Assembly (NCBI GenBank): GCA_030248195.1
Contig: JASAND010012409.1
Coordinates: 1-64,000 of the forward strand
From: Trissonchulus latispiculum
Lineage: Eukaryota; Nematoda; Enoplea; Enoplida; Ironidae
Reading direction: 5' to 3'
Length of the DNA: 64,000 bases
The translations under genes and the position numbers were made by a program. Shown one piece after another: positions 23,101 to 32,651 of the stretch. The number at the start of each line of letters is the position of its first letter. Within the stretch, counting starts at the first letter, position 1. Below the pieces are notes generated by a model that saw only the letters and a list, made by a program, of their open reading frames with translations, was not told the DNA's origin and ran no database searches.

Positions 23101-26100
23101 GTCCGACAACTGATTAACATCTGCAAATATCGGCAAAGTTGCATTGTGGTGGTAATTTATGCAGGCCTGATTTGCATGGATTGCCCGTAATACCATGGAG
23201 TTGCCAATCTTCAGTGTTGCAGTGTTCTTCTTCGCGTCAGATAATAGAAAGTAGCAGGCTCTGTCACCGTAAGTCCAACCTTTAGGACAAATGTCTGAAA
23301 CATTTCTCTAAATTTTAAAATCATCGGCTTTACTAGTTAATGTGATAAAATGAATCAAACTAAGTTGTTGTTTTGATTTGATTATTGAAGCAACGGTTGG
23401 TTACACTCTTAAAAAGACTCCTGTAGAAATTACAGAAATCCTTGTAGTTTTCTACAAAAGTGCTCCTAGCGGAGCTTCCTGTAGTATCCACAAAAGTAGC
23501 TTTTGTATATTTTACAGGCCTCTCGAAAAGTAAACATTACACGAGTTTCCTGCTGAAAATACTACGGCAACCTGTAGTTTATTGTGCAGGAGTTTTCTGT
23601 AGAAAATACTAAAGAACCCTTTAGTTTTGTTCGATTTTTTCGACAATCCGAAATAAGATAATAAACCTGTATTCTTAGAAGACAGGACCTGTAACTTTCC
23701 ACTGGAGCCACCTGTTAATAGAAAATGGGGAGAAGGTGCGTGGGGTGTGGTCGCTCCCAAAATATTTTCGGCAGGGATCGGCCGTTACAAAGAAGCCACC
23801 CACGAGTGAAAAGAAAAGAAAATAGAAAAAATCAAACAATTTCAGTCTTCAAAGATTATGATTACTGTCGCCTTTATATACTCAGTTCGCGTTATCAGCG
23901 TATCGACATCGAGTACTTACCTGTGGAGTAAACCTGTAAACCAGTGAAAACTACAGGTTTCATTTGTATGGAATACTAATCTAACTTGTAACTAATTCAA
24001 CGAAGGTATGTTAGGTAAAACTACCAACGATACCCTGTAGAAATTACAAGACTTAACCTGTATTTTCTACAAAAGCTTTTGTATTTATCATCTACAAAAG
24101 TGATTCCTGTACTTTCTACTGGAACATTTCTAAGAGTGTACGTTTGTAATGGAGGTGATAGCGCAGTCGCTATCACCCACATTACATCCATCCATGTAAT
24201 GTGGGTGATAGCGACTGCGCTATCACCCCCTTTCCCAATATTTACATTTCCTTTCCCATTTTTCTCCCAAAATTTCCTAAAAGTCTCCAAAAAGCCCCCT
24301 GGTGTAATTGTTGTAATTTTTATGTTCTGTCTGCAAAGATAGATTATGCACGTCAGCAGACGCTGACAAAAACTGGTTTTTTCCAGTTTGTCTCCTTTCG
24401 ATGCTGACTCCGACTTATTATTGTCAGTTGGGAGTCTGATTTCATCGCATTAGGTGGGACTCAAATTTTTGGGGGGCCATCCTATTTGACTTGTGTTTCA
24501 CCCTAAAAGCTTCGGATTGTTTTCTTTTGTCTGTTGCTAAAGATTCCATTGTTCTTCTAACCTAATTCCATTTAAATTTTAATTATTTTCTTATAATCTG
24601 CCTAACTTCTAACTCACCCCCTCCCCTTTTCCTCCCTATTTACGGGGTTGTCCCCGTTTCCCTGGGTCTATACTCTCCGACATTCCATCTCCTCCCCCTT
24701 CCTAATTCTGTGTCCCGTCCAGTGTATTGTGCTGGTTATACCCTTCCCTGTATTCTGGTTATTGCTGGTTATTCCCTGTTCCGTTTGTATTGTGCGGGTA
24801 GCCCGCTGTTCTGTTACCTCGTCCCGCTTCGGGTAGCCCGAGCGGTTGTCCTTTACTTGTGCTTATCTGCCTTATTCATTAAACTGCCCAGTTGTCTAAA
24901 CGTTTTATTTATTAATTTTTACTGTATTATTTTAATTGATTGGTAGCCAGGTAGAATTCTGGGACTAGCCCGGAGTTATTTTATAAACTGAGAGCGTGTA
25001 TCGTTGTGTGCGAAAACTCCCCCAGTTTCACTTGGCGCCCCGTTGGCGTCCCCCAAAACTACATCTTCCCCTTGGCGAGGCAAGTCGGTTGGTTCGAGAG
25101 CCGCCTGGACTAAAGATCTCCACCGCAGTCAACGGTTAGCGTTCGTTGCGCTCAGTCCTAAGTAGTGGCGTTGAGCTCTGCGGTTAAAGTCCCTAGCTCT
25201 ACCCATTACACGTTTTAGTTCTTCAGTTAGACTTGGCGGGCAGATGATTCTTCAGCTGGTGTACGAAATGGTCGAAAAGCTTTCAACGTCTGTTAATTAG
25301 TGACAAGGTCAGACAGTGGCCCATCGGTGAAGAGATCTGCTTTTGAATCGGAGAGCAACAGAGAGGATGTGATTTCCAGCAAATCCATCGGATCGTATCT
25401 TTGAGATGGAGAAGATGGGCAAGCTGTAGTCCATGATTGGACGAATTAGGACCACGTAAATACATCAGAACATTACTACGGCTGACTCAGAAAGCACAGA
25501 ATGGAAAGCCGTTGCATACTCACAGAATTTCGTCCTGTGCTAGCCTTTCAAAGACGAGTAGCGTGCTCTCAGTTTGCTAGTAAAAAGTACGCGAGCCAGG
25601 GTTACTGAATTGATAAATCTGTATGCGCACTCAAGTATCTAATATTTACAGGACTCAACCAAGTGAGCTCAAATTTTGCAGTTTATTCAAACATTCATGA
25701 TTGATCAGTATCATTTTAAGAGGGTCCGCACGCTTTTCTTATCCTCAAATTTGCTCATAAACTGTCTAGGTCGCTGAGCATGAATAAAAGTAAGAATAAG
25801 TAAGCAATAAGTAATAAGAATAAAGTAAGTAATAAAAATAAAAGTTGTACGCTTAAAAACGACGTAGGTTGATTTAGAGCCAAAGAAGGACGTAAGCACA
25901 TTTCAGAGTTGGGCTCAGCTGCATAGAAAACCATCATTTGCAGCGTTACTGTAAAATTGGGGATTCCAAATTTTTGGAAAATCTTCGTCCCTCCTTATAC
26001 AACTAAAAGTTTAATTTTTTAATTTAATATTTTTGGTACAGATCAATCACAAATGTGTTAAAATGAACCCTACAAGATTTGAGTTCAATTGATTAACTTT

Positions 26101-29100
26101 AGCCAATGTTAACACAGGTGTGTTGTTGGAATTATAACCACTCAACTGTGAATGCTTGACTCTAAATGGCAGATGTCCACGAGTGCACGCCCATAGAGAA
26201 GATCATTAACCGTTTCTTAGCAATGGAAAATCACAAGTTCCACTTCCAGACCCGGTCCCCAACAGCTATGTACACAAACGTTGGTTGATTCATCACTTGT
26301 TAACATGGCTGGCACCATTGAAATATAATACAAATAAAAGAAGCCCAAGACAGATAACAGGTAGTCAGTCACCTGCAGTAATGGATTTTGCTGCAGATAA
26401 TTCCATGTTAACGGCCAGAAAAAGTAAGGGAATCAGTTTTCCGTCAACGCCGTGCCACCAAAATTTGCACTGCAAACCGTTGTGCTATGATGCTGCCTGA
26501 TACACCCCAGTGTAGACTACCCATCAAACGTAACCTGCTCGATTCATGGTGTCTTTACTCAACAACTGTGATAATAGTTGACAGGGATAGATGGTGCAAA
26601 GCAATTTGCAGAAACCGAATTAGTGCTTAAGTACTCGCGCGGTTCCTACAAGGTCTCCTTCCTCTCTAAGGTCTGCATCTGTATCTAAAGATCTGAGAGT
26701 GGATGACAGGTTCAGTAACCTCAGAAAAAATACCGCTGAGCCTGAGCTTATTTTATAGAACATGTGGCCACATACGTGCCCAAGGCGTGACAGACATTTG
26801 AGTTCATCCGCCCCGTGTTGACGTCTAATTTTCAGGGATACGGCAATGCTACTCGAAGCTGAAAACAAACAGATGAGGTACTATCATCTGTTAGCTTTGG
26901 CATAAATGGGATTCTGGTATCCGTCTGAGTTCGTAGTGGGGGTTGTTAAACCCTTTGTTCCGTAGTTGACGTTTCCATATTAGCGTTGATATGCCATCGA
27001 ATTTGATCTGTGGTCGTAATGCACCCCAATTCACTTTGCTATAATCCTTGTCATCCACATCCTACCAGTATTTATTAGGTGCGTGGTCAACAACGAGTGC
27101 CACTTTTGGGTTATAGTATTCCCTGCAGGAAGTCTCAGCGAATTATGATAACAGTGTTGAATTTGTCGTTATCTGATTGCAGTGGAAGAGGTTGTGCCTT
27201 AGCTTGGGCCTTAGCCAGGCTGCAAGATGAACCCAACCATACCGACGGAAATGAATTGGACTCGCTTGGAGATTGGCTTTCATAAATGGTTTCTATTAAG
27301 CTCTGAGGCTGACAGTTGCAGTCAAAAGTCAGCTAGCCAAGGTTGCAAATTGTCCTATTCAGCTTGGCAAGTCCGCGAGACAGCCTGCGAAAACCGTTCG
27401 AAATGGTAATGTGGTGATTCTATGAGTGATAGTGACATTTGACAGAAATTCATCGAAAACCATGTAGAATCGAATCGAAGAGAAATAGAATCTAGTTTAC
27501 GCTTGCAAACTAGTAGTATAGTAGGGGCATTTCAACCTCCAATCATTGGATTGAGACTTGCCTCCTACTCCCTGGAATCCTTACAAGACCGTCACCACCT
27601 AGTACCCCTGTATCCCTACTAACCCCTGTACCCCGAGTACCCCCAGTAACCCTAATACCTCCCAGTAACCCCTCTACCCCCGGTACCCATGTTAGTTGGT
27701 CGTTTCTAGATTGACGTGGCAATCCGACGCGACGACTTCGAGTACTTGGACTGGAAGCAGAGGTGTAGGAGTGACTCTTCTAAAAATCGCGGAGATGAGG
27801 AAGATCGTATAAGCATAACTGGGAGCGCCGGGCAGATGCAAGAAATAGAAAAAGTACAAAAATAGTAAGACATAAAAATGTAAACAAAATCAAAACACAT
27901 AAAGAGAGCAAGAACGGAGTATGTTTGAAGCAGGCTAGGAGTAGGCTCGGTGTATACTCTGAGTAGGTCCTGAGCTAATTTGGGGTCACTCGGAGTACGA
28001 AATCTGGGCTGAAGGAAGTTAAGGTAAACAAGAAAGGCCAGGAAAAGATTCTGGAAAATGTCAAAAACAAAGGGTCGGTGTAAGTAGGAGATACTCAAGC
28101 CTCAAGTAGTGAACGCCGCAAAGAAACCATGCCCACAAATGTTTGGATACAGGAAGTTCGACGGATATTAACCTGGGCAAGGTTCAGTGAACTTTAGGAG
28201 TGACTCAAGACGAGGTGGTTAGGGGTTTCGGGGAAAGGAAATGGCCAGGCTAAGGGTGGGTGACTAAAAACCCGATAAAAAGTTCAGAGTAGGCTTGGTG
28301 TAAGTTAGGAGCTAGGTGTAAGGGCTAGGTGTAAGCTAGGTAGGATGAACTAGTTGCATAAGTAGGGGTACTGGCTGATTACTTGGGGTAGACCAATTAT
28401 CAAAGACCTACTAAGTCAAAACAAATAAAAGGAGCAAGAACGGAGTATATTTAGGGCAGATACGGAGCATGTTTGGAGTAGATTTGGTGTTTACTCGGTG
28501 TATACTCGGAGCAGGTTTGGAGTGACTCGGATCATGAAATTATGGAAGCAGGAAGGATAGCGAGGATAAAAGCAAATATTAGTGAATGTCGGAAAAATAG
28601 ACTCGGTGTATACACGGACTAGGTTTAGAGTTACTCGGAGAATGACATTAGGGAAGCCGGAAAGTTAGGGAAGTGAACAGAAGAACCAGTGAAAGTTTAA
28701 AAAGTGGGCTCAAAGAATGCACGGTGTAATTTAGGAGTGACTCGGAGAATAAATCCAGAAAACTTAACGTAAGGCAAGAAGGGGTAAAAAATTAGGTCAG
28801 GTGAAAATAGGGTAAAGTGTAGGCTAGGAGTGACTCCGAGAAGGGCCTGGTGTGGCTATTGGGTGTTGTGAAGGTGTGTGGTGACGGTGTGTGATGAAAG
28901 TGTGCGGTTGGTAAGAACTGGGTATTAAGCAAAGAGAAGTAGGTGTATAAACAGGGTGTTGTGAAGGTGTGTGGATTGCATTGGTGTAATACTAGGAGTA
29001 TGGCAGGAAGTACTGAGGTATAAACACGATGTTCGACAGGAAGTACAGGGGCTACTGGGGGTACAGGGGGTACTGGGGTACCGGGGGTAGAGGGGTTACT

Positions 29101-32100
29101 GGGAGGTATTAGGGTTACTAGGGGTACTCGGGGTACAGGGGTTAGTAGGGTACAGGGGTACTAGGTGGTGACGGTCTTGTAAGGATTCCAGGGAGTAGGA
29201 GGCTAGTCTCAATCCAAGGATTGGAGGTCGAAATGCCCCTACTATACTACTCAAACTACTAGCACAGCATCCTTTCCACTCACAAAAATTACTGTTAATT
29301 TTTAATTTGTTGTTAACTGCTATTATAGGCTCAAAACTTATGAATGTTTAATTTGAATAGACATCTCGCAGATGTGGGTATCGGAGGTCTCTCCGTGTTG
29401 GCCAGCAGGTTTATTGTGATCCTGAATTGACACATTAAACAGTCGCGCCCGGCTTTGAAATACTAAGATAACGGATATCTGCGAACTACAGAACGGCACA
29501 CTTACTTTGTTCCACCCACGGCGAATGCGCTCAGCGAAGCAAGAACTACTGTTTTGAGAACTATGACAACTAAGAAATTCGCCTTCGCGTAGAGAACATA
29601 AAAGGTAGCATTACAGGATTTCTGTTCCCTGCGGTGCAAAGTCATGAAGCAAAAGTTGACCTTAGCCGCCACAAAGACGATGCTTGCTGACTAACTGCAT
29701 ACCGAAACTGCAATTGCATAGTCTAATAAATTGCAACATTAAAGGCTAATCTATTCAAAGGCTGTCCGCAACAACGGCGCAATATCAAACTACTCAGAAA
29801 TTAACTCAAACTCTATTTAATAAATATAAAGAGTACGAGATAAATAAGTTATGTAGATGTATACCTGAAGTTTCAGCCTTAACCAATTTTGCTGCTTTAC
29901 GATTCTCCTTCCGATTCATTTCCTTATTGATTGATTTGTTCGTGTGCAAAGCATACTGTATGAAACATAAAACGATATTGCACTGGTCACCTTTGTTGAG
30001 CATTAATTTCTCTAATGTAAACAATAGAACGAAGTTAGCAAAGTTACAGAAATATTTATTAAAGGAAACCAACATAGGGAAAATACAATATTTAATACCT
30101 TAGTATTACTAAAACTAAAAACACCCAATAAGATAGTATAGATACGTGAAAATAATTTAATTGCCAAAGCAAGTGCGTTGTCCTGGTGAAAACTTAGTGA
30201 AAACAAAATGTGCTATCTTATGTAATGTGATGTGATACAACAATACCTTAAAATGAAATTAAAACAATGCAATGAATTTTCAAAATTGAAAAATAAATAT
30301 CCTGAAAACAATTTAAATGAGAAATGAATGAAGAAACTTATTTATCAAAGGTGAACAGTAATTCCTCTGAAAAGTGATTTTATAAGCATTTTATGAACGA
30401 AAAGAAACCTTAAAGAACTGCAATATTACAGATATGTACAATCTAAGGGCTTAATGCACAACTGGGATTATAGTGACGATGAAAACCTAACAATTGGTCA
30501 AAGTAGAGATACGGAATAATAATGTATAAATTAACATGCTTAAGGGGTACCTCCTTTGGGCTTATTTTTTTAGACATTACGGAATCCCTAAACAATATAT
30601 TTTTAAAAGCTTCAAAGTTAAAGTTGGTTGCTGAATGGGTAAGGCCTCTCAAAAGTCAAAGCAAAGATTCACATGTGTTAAACATGAGAAACTAAATAAT
30701 TTCAATTTTCAGTTTATCGACAAAAATTTTCAAAGCTGGGTAAAGCTAATATTTCAGGGAATTATTATCAGTCAGAGCCCAAATATTGGCTGAGGCATGG
30801 GACACGTGACGAAAGTTAAAGCATTTTCAACTCTCTACGACACACGACAATTTGTAGCGGCAATTGTTTTGTCGCTGCGAGCTATAAACTTGTGAATAGT
30901 CGCGATAAGCGACACGCGGCATACGACTCTGCGACATGCGACAGAGCCTGTGAACCGGCTTTCAGAAAATCCAGCAGAGGCAGTGTAGCTTGGTGGGTTG
31001 AGAATTTTGACTTAGACATTAAAAGTTTTCAAGTCAATTTTGAATATATGAAATTAGGAGTCATACAAAAATCGGCTCAAATTTTATTATTTCAAGAATT
31101 AACTAAAAACGTTAATAAAAAGGAAAGTTCTGAAGCGATTGTACATGTACACTATTACTTATGTCCCTAGGCATAATCTTTGACACTATAGTAAATTGGT
31201 ATTTGTTAATGGCACGTTTCGCTTATTAGTTTAACCTGAGATTTACCCAATGCTTTGCTATGTCACTCCAGAATAATGTCATTTTGAAGAAGGGGTTATA
31301 ATCACACACTGTTACGGCTGGAAACCGTTGTCTGTTAACCAGTCTTTTGTCTACATATTTTTCGTGACTTCTGTACCGCATCGCCATCTTTACAACCACA
31401 CAGGTACCAGTTAGCAGAGATGTAGCCAGAAGTACGACAACGATAAGACGAAGCGAACTTTTTATTCTGATTATCAAGTTTGGTCCATGAAGCTAAAATA
31501 ATAAATGGTTATCCTAAACCGCCGAATGATTACAAAGGCTTGTAGGAATCTGGTGGGGCCCCCAAATTTGGAAGAGAAAATTAATCCTTTAATTGCTCTC
31601 CTGCTGAGACGTTGGTCTCTATTAAAGAGAAGTGGAAAGGTCAAACTTAAAGGTCAATAGTTTGGGAGGCCCCATCAGATTCTCTAACTGTAAACTGAGT
31701 ACAAATATTGAAACTTTATTACAGTAAGTTAAAAGTTAGAGCAATGTTCCAAGATTTTACTATATCATAACAGTTTCATAGTTAAGGGGGGGCTACTAAA
31801 GGTTTGCCCCGACTTTGTCCGATTGGCCTACTTTTTGGCGAGGATATAGAGCATGGATGTGGTCAAGTCAAAAAACTGTAAACTGAGTACAAAATGCTGA
31901 ATTTAGAAGTGTCCAGTTTTAGTATTCGAACAGTGTTTAAATACTTGACACGTAATCAGGCAAGTAAACTGAATTGAAAATATAATGAATGAAATTAATT
32001 GAACTAATCAAGTTCTAAGCTGCCTGGATTAGAACCGAGTTCTAATGTAGTAACTGTATATATCAAAAATGTTTAGAAAGTTGTTTCTTTAAATTTAGAG

Positions 32101-32651
32101 CTAAATTATATAATTGCTAAACACACCAATTTCTTTAAAGCTAAAATTAAATCGTGTAACTTAGCACAATTTTGTTTAATACACGTTTCAATGCATTTTG
32201 GAAAAGCGTTGTCTCTTAACTATGAAACTGTTATGATATAGTAAAATTTGGAACATTGCTCTAACTTTTAACTTACTGTAATCAAGTTTCAATATTTGTA
32301 CTCAGTTTACAGTTAGAGAATCTGATGGGGCCCCCAAACTATTGACCTTTAAGTTTGACCTTTCCACTTCTCTTTAATAGAGACCAACGTCTCAGCAGGA
32401 GAGCAATTAAAGGATTAATTTTCTCTTCCAAATTTGGGGCCCCCACCAGATTCCTACAAGCCATTACAAACTATTTCGATCTGAAATAAACTAAAACTCG
32501 ACAGATTCAGATTGATAGTCCAATGTTACTACTACAATATTGCGTGCTTGTTTTCACTTGCTGATTTAATGTGAAAGATCGGACCTAATAAATTAATAAA
32601 TAAATATTCACTTACTGTTTCGATTCCGACTCTCAATCGCTCAAACGTCAT
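8841..32651 (-). CDS. Gene B: DEG/ENaC-type cation channel with a C-type-lectin-like insert (3' end not found)
   Basis: Minus-strand gene with nine phase-consistent exons: 32616-32651, 31247-31492, 29865-29955, 23087-23294, 16345-16529, 15976-16121, 10540-10685, 9411-9484 and 8841-9001, together 1293 bp or 431 codons. Order of features: short N-terminus, LHG gating motif, TM1, FPAVTVCDYNPF, lectin-like region, SCRINQDIDC, GHCF, and the palm strand ending PGTVS. Known for the family: trimeric plasma-membrane sodium channels gated by ligand, protons or force. The ectodomain carries N-glycosylation sequons (NAT, NIT, NET, NAT). The thumb (CxC) and TM2/GAS exons seen in gene A were not found between 1 and 8840, so the 3' end is lost or lies beyond the window. 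Specific gating is unknown. Confidence 0.8.
9411..9484 (-). CDS. Gene B exon 8: GxCF segment
   Basis: Acceptor TTGTAG; the incoming phase-2 TG plus G makes the Trp of WTMTEWYDPYQGHCFTV. Donor GCAG|GTGGGG, phase 1. DPYQGxCF is the family's GxCxxF motif. The partner in gene A (50993-51078) is four codons longer. Confidence 0.85.
9685..10345. repeat. Degenerate copy of the TTAA-flanked element found at 60727-61733
   Basis: GCGGTGACACGAAATTTCGC and the following ~640 bases match 61077-61733 with scattered changes and small indels; the right end degrades to CACTTTAA. The left third of the element is missing. It lies in the intron between gene B exons 7 and 8. Confidence 0.75.
10540..10685 (-). 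CDS. Gene B exon 7: SCxxxxxxC segment
   Basis: Acceptor CATTGCAG, phase 0 in; donor AACTG|GTATGT, phase 2 out. It encodes KLNPMAFDLF...LHDILKSCRINQDIDCLN, matching the DEG/ENaC pattern SC.f...xC. The gene A counterpart is 51790-51929, two codons shorter. Confidence 0.85.
10767..14218. mobile_element. 3.45 kb fold-back element with ~870-bp arms
   Basis: The ends ATCCGTTATCCGGTAGGTGC (left) and the complement of ATCCGTTATCCGGCAGGTGC (right) start arms that stay alignable over about 10767-11640 and 13350-14218. The arms and the centre carry many shorter palindromes of the form CTGCCGGATTTTCCATAT / ATATGGAAAATCCGGCAG (near 11293, 11845, 12082, 12238, 13657) and CTGCCGGATCTGGCAGG cores. Open frames here are read-through of these repeats. 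No transposase is visible. It sits in the gene B intron between exons 6 and 7. Confidence 0.85.
14370..15912. repeat. GTTTCA-rich dispersed repeat, split by a later insertion
   Basis: 14370-14842 and 15873-15912 together match the repeat at 48535-48960, including CCTTCAAATTTTCA, CTGAAACTAG and the end AATGCCTGAAGCATCACT. It consists of degenerate AGTTTC/TTCAGT arrays. The 1030-bp hairpin element at 14843-15872 interrupts it. Confidence 0.75.
14843..15872. mobile_element. 1030-bp hairpin element with TA target duplication
   Basis: TIRs TAGTACGACCAAAAAA extend into arms of several hundred bases (14843-~15240 against ~15480-15872). Shared blocks include CGACCGTTTATAGCAGATTA and TAAAATTTTGTTTTCACGAT-like stretches. 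It is flanked by TA at 14841-14842 and 15873-15874. The copy of the host repeat at 48907-48930 reads CCTGAAGCCTAGTTTCAG, the empty site. The TA duplication suggests a Tc1/mariner-type non-autonomous element (inference). Confidence 0.85.
15976..16121 (-). CDS. Gene B exon 6
   Basis: Acceptor TTGTTTAG, phase 1 in; donor TTCAT|GTAATC, phase 0 out. It encodes ENETIWIGGKANIF...SYTQWEGVLEYIH, matching gene A exon 54761-54906 (ENDTVWRGG...YTEWDNILEYIY) at identical length (146 bp). It carries the sequon NET. It belongs to the extracellular finger region after the lectin-like segment. Confidence 0.85.
16345..16529 (-). CDS. Gene B exon 5: second half of the lectin-like region
   Basis: Acceptor AATTTTAG, phase 2 in (AA|A completes Lys); donor CATG|GTATGG, phase 1 out. 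It encodes YILLSQFSQVENIL...EIICQIQHNPDSVCAKH. EIICQI resembles the last strand of C-type-lectin folds (ICE/ICQ). The gene A counterpart 59090-59274 is the same length (185 bp), with GIICQILNSPEDVCAHN. Confidence 0.85.
16530..16992. other. Intron sequence of gene B
   Basis: Between exon 5 and the homopolymer block I see no repeat or coding signal. Confidence 0.5.
16993..17099. repeat. Homopolymer block: 17 A followed by 90 G
   Basis: A run at 16993-17009 passes directly into an uninterrupted G run at 17010-17099. The 117-residue and 79-residue frames here are poly-Pro and poly-Gly artefacts. Such a run could be real (strong G-quadruplex former) or an assembly or sequencing artefact. Confidence 0.95.
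17198..19024. mobile_element. Inverted-repeat element with AGGGGAAGTT ends
   Basis: The left end AGGGGAAGTTGCCCAAATAT at 17202 is mirrored at 18999-19021 (ATATTTGGGAAACTTCCCCT). Internally 17198-17378 pairs with 17937-18237 (GTTAAGTGACTCCCTACTGA against its near-complement at 18106-18125). The blocks CAAATATGG / CCATATTAGG recur near 18250, 18570 and 18613. A younger TTAA-flanked element lies between the inner arms. Confidence 0.7.
17383..17932. mobile_element. 550-bp TTAA-flanked TIR element (GGTGGTGATTCC family)
   Basis: TIRs GGTGGTGATTCCCTTTTGGA (left) and the complement of GGTGGTGATTCCTTTTGGAG (right) are bordered by TTAA at 17379-17382 and 17933-17936. The same TIR occurs in the element at 57833-58799. 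TTAA duplication is the piggyBac-type signature. No transposase is visible. Confidence 0.8.
19036..19125 (+). repeat. Possible tRNA-derived repeat
   Basis: A box-B-like GTGTTCGAGTCCCACC follows a possible degenerate box A, and TTGCACAC / GTGTGCAA form short inverted ends. No clean cloverleaf is present. Low confidence. Confidence 0.3.
19691..20929. mobile_element. 1.24 kb hairpin element, TTAA-flanked (GGGGG..CGACTAAA ends)
   Basis: Almost the whole element is two complementary halves folding about a centre near 20310. For example TTCTTAGCTGCCTTCCAGCC near 19790 mirrors 20806-20826, and CAAATGGCAAGAAATTC mirrors GAATTTCTTGCCATTTG. It is bordered by TTAA at 19687-19690 and 20930-20933. A solo end fragment of the same family lies at 31782-31870. 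Confidence 0.85.
21783..22587. mobile_element. Putative TIR element (GTTGCACCA...GAATAACT ends)
   Basis: GTTGCACCAATGAAGAATAACT at 21784 aligns with the complement of the right end near 22565-22587 (GTTGGCACCAGATCGGAATAACT) with a few differences. The interior is rich in GGTTAACT, CTGAGCTT and related motifs in both orientations. Target duplication not identified. Confidence 0.5.
23087..23294 (-). CDS. Gene B exon 4: first half of the C-type-lectin-like region
   Basis: Acceptor GTTTCAG, phase 1 in (G|AC makes Asp); donor AATAAA|GTATGT, phase 2 out. It encodes ICPKGWTYGDRACYFLLSD, then NQACINYHHNATLPIFADVN and QLSDFHRIK. CPxGW, CY, a later Cys in A-x-x-A-C, and LPxF...L-x-x-F follow the order seen at the start of C-type-lectin-like domains. 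Sequon NAT. Gene A counterpart 59743-59944. Confidence 0.85.
23403..24139. mobile_element. MITE with ACACTCTTA ends
   Basis: ACACTCTTAAAAAGACTCCTG at 23403 mirrors the complement of the right end (TACAGGAATC...TAAGAGTGT to 24139). Internal copies of CTGTAGAAATTACAG and TTTTCTACAAAAG recur in both orientations. No coding. Target duplication not clear. Confidence 0.7.
24154..24227. repeat. Perfect 34-bp-arm palindrome made of two smaller palindromes
   Basis: The arms 24154-24187 and 24194-24227 are exact reverse complements around a 6-base loop (CCATCC). Within each arm GGTGATAGCG..CGCTATCACC is itself near-palindromic, so the DNA can adopt one long hairpin or two small ones. Confidence 0.95.
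24303..25040 (+). mobile_element. Possible LTR and primer-binding region of a retroelement
   Basis: Around 25029-25050 the sequence reads CAGTTTCA then CTTGGCGCCCCGTTGGCG. A TGGCGCC block right after a CA end is what LTR/primer-binding-site junctions of Ty3-type elements look like. The upstream ~400 bases are C/T-rich and unlike the flanks. No second LTR or pol frame is recognised nearby, so this is at best a solo or truncated remnant. The left boundary is a guess. Confidence 0.35.
25041..27505. other. No recognisable gene (gene B intron)
   Basis: Higher GC than the surroundings in parts and several short open frames on both strands, but none matches a family I recognise. It may be decayed retroelement interior downstream of the LTR-like block. 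Confidence 0.4.
27512..29251. mobile_element. 1.74 kb TIR element with CAAACT flanks
   Basis: AGTAGTATAGTAGGGGCATT opens arms (27512-~27690 and ~29045-29251) that share GGTGACGGTCTTGTAAGGAT-type sequence and a run of GTACCCC / GGGGTAC units. It is bordered by CAAACT at 27506-27511 and 29252-29257. The interior repeats GGAGTGACTCGG and CGGTGTATACTCGG. No transposase frame. Confidence 0.8.
29865..29955 (-). CDS. Gene B exon 3: linker
   Basis: Acceptor TTTCATACAG, phase 0 in; donor CTTCAG|GTATAC, phase 1 out. It encodes a basic linker, YALHTNKSINKEMNRK...LVKAETSG. The gene A counterpart 60080-60158 has the same phases and starts with Tyr, but is otherwise diverged. Confidence 0.75.
29956..31246. 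other. Gene B intron between exons 2 and 3
   Basis: AT-rich. A short run near 30810-30960 repeats CGACA/GCGACA-type words. No gene or complete element recognised. Confidence 0.5.
31247..31492 (-). CDS. Gene B exon 2: HG motif, TM1 and FPAVTVC motif
   Basis: Acceptor TTATTTTAG, phase 0; donor CATTGG|GTAAAT, phase 0. 82 codons. They begin LHGPNLIIRI, then a hydrophobic TM1 (LIVVVLLATSLLTGTCVVV), then RFPAVTVCDYNPFFKMTLFW. LHG completes the His-Gly gating motif of DEG/ENaC channels. FPAVTxCxxNP is the diagnostic post-TM1 sequence. Confidence 0.9.
31537..32462. mobile_element. 926-bp TIR element with 8-bp target duplication
   Basis: TIRs GGCTTGTAGGAATCTGGTGG with ~250-bp complementary arms (31537-~31785, ~32215-32462). 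It is flanked by ATTACAAA at 31529-31536 and 32463-32470. An 8-bp duplication suggests hAT-type mobilisation (inference). It lies in the first intron of gene B. Confidence 0.85.
31782..31870. mobile_element. Solo end fragment of the 19691-20929 family
   Basis: TTAAGGGGGGGCTACTAAAG followed by GCCCCGACTTTGTCCGATTG and AGAGCATGGATGTGGTCAA matches the left end of the TTAA hairpin element. It interrupts the left arm of the 926-bp element just after a TTAA. Confidence 0.7.
32616..32651 (-). CDS. Gene B exon 1: start codon and N-terminus
   Basis: ATG at 32651 opens MTFERLRVGIET, ending in phase 0 at a strong donor (ACA|GTAAGT). Joined to exon 2 this gives ERLRVGIET-LHGPN, which fits the short cytosolic tail that precedes the HG motif in the family. 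An in-frame stop lies upstream, so this is the first ATG of the frame unless an upstream exon joins. Confidence 0.65.
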
